Positions 5,574 to 5,885 of a DNA stretch of 5,885 bases are shown in pieces; the first letter of the stretch is position 1, and each line of letters opens with the position of its first letter. A model generated the notes under the pieces. It did no database searches and was not told the origin of the DNA. It was given only the letters and a program-made list of their open reading frames with translations. The DNA lies in assembly GCA_035506155.1 (NCBI GenBank), contig DATJPX010000086.1, positions 1 to 5,885 of the forward strand. The letters are read 5' to 3'. A program made the translations under genes and the position numbers. The stretch comes from UBA877 sp035506155. GTDB lineage: Bacteria > Chloroflexota > Anaerolineae > Anaerolineales > Villigracilaceae.

Positions 5574-5885
5574 TTATCTCTCCAGATCCCGATAATCCTG
5601 GGCTGAGTAGAAACGCCCACTCGGACCGTTGTCGTCCAGCAGGGCCGGGACCAGGGCGCCCGGCAGGACGGTCTCGACCTCGTGCTCGCCGTTCGGCCCG
5701 CCCAGGTCCGTACGCAGCCAGCCGGGATCCAGGAAGTTGACCAGCACGTTGCTGCCGCGCAGCTCGGCTGCCAGGTCGCAGGAGTACTTGTCCACGGCGG
5801 CCTTCGAGACGCTGTAAGGCGCCAGGTTGGGAACGTCACGGATGCCTGAGGTCAGGTTGACGATCCGACCGTAGCTGCGTTCCTT
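5574..5885 (-). CDS. Short-chain dehydrogenase/reductase, C-terminal part (cut by window edge)
   Basis: The last 103 residues of an NAD(P)-dependent SDR enzyme are present; the Rossmann dinucleotide motif lies beyond position 5885. The fragment begins near SYGRIVNLTSG, which ends strand five and supplies the catalytic Ser (fragment residue 13). It continues with PYSVSKAAVD, the catalytic Tyr-x-x-x-Lys (Tyr24, Lys28), and FLDPGWLRTDLGG (51-63), the P-G-x-x-x-T-D motif typical of classical SDRs. The C-terminus, GRFYSAQDYRDLER, is usual for the family. All visible catalytic residues are intact. The substrate cannot be assigned. Its stop is 7 bp before the epimerase ATG, and the epimerase ribosome site lies in its last codons, so the two are very likely co-transcribed and may act on related carbonyl or sugar compounds. 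Confidence 0.92.
   Translation of the reverse strand, partial: KERSYGRIVNLTSGIRDVPNLAPYSVSKAAVDKYSCDLAAELRGSNVLVNFLDPGWLRTDLGGPNGEHEVETVLPGALVPALLDDNGPSGRFYSAQDYRDLER

Noticed and set aside
5567..5839. Upstream extension of the epimerase frame
   Set aside because: It overlaps the real SDR coding end in another frame, and the family N-terminus begins at the ATG at 5566.

Overview
The window is GC-rich bacterial DNA in which every supported gene lies on the minus strand, so transcription runs from high to low coordinates. In transcription order it holds eight genes: the C-terminal part of a short-chain dehydrogenase/reductase (SDR), an N-acylglucosamine/cellobiose 2-epimerase family enzyme, a stand-alone B3/B4-domain protein, a small two-helix membrane protein resembling a potassium-channel pore, a small tail-anchored protein with a duplicated motif and a calcium-binding-type loop, a DUF4037 (predicted nucleotidyltransferase-fold) protein, proB (glutamate 5-kinase) and the start of proA (gamma-glutamyl phosphate reductase). 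The SDR is cut by the right edge and proA by the left edge.

The gaps between genes are short (7, 65, 14, 64, 31, 44 and 127 bp in transcription order), which fits one long transcript or a few overlapping ones. Most starts carry a good Shine-Dalgarno sequence. proB is the exception: it has none, and a weak promoter-like sequence sits just upstream. The proB-proA gap is the longest and is largely filled by an imperfect inverted repeat built from 9-bp units related to CCTTCGTGT, which looks like a dispersed genomic repeat rather than a gene.

proB and proA give the first two steps of proline synthesis from glutamate. The SDR and epimerase are closely spaced and suggest sugar or polyol metabolism, but their substrates are not determined by the sequence. 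The three genes between the B3/B4 protein and proB have no established function. The channel-like protein and the tail-anchored protein are adjacent small membrane proteins and are the most interesting novelties here.

The organism cannot be identified with certainty. The mixture of DUF4037, B3/B4 and AGE-family genes with the CCTTCGTGT-type repeat would suit a Chloroflexota (Anaerolineae-like) or other environmental bacterium; this is a low-to-moderate confidence inference. I saw no RNA gene, CRISPR array, transposase, phage gene or recognisable defence system.
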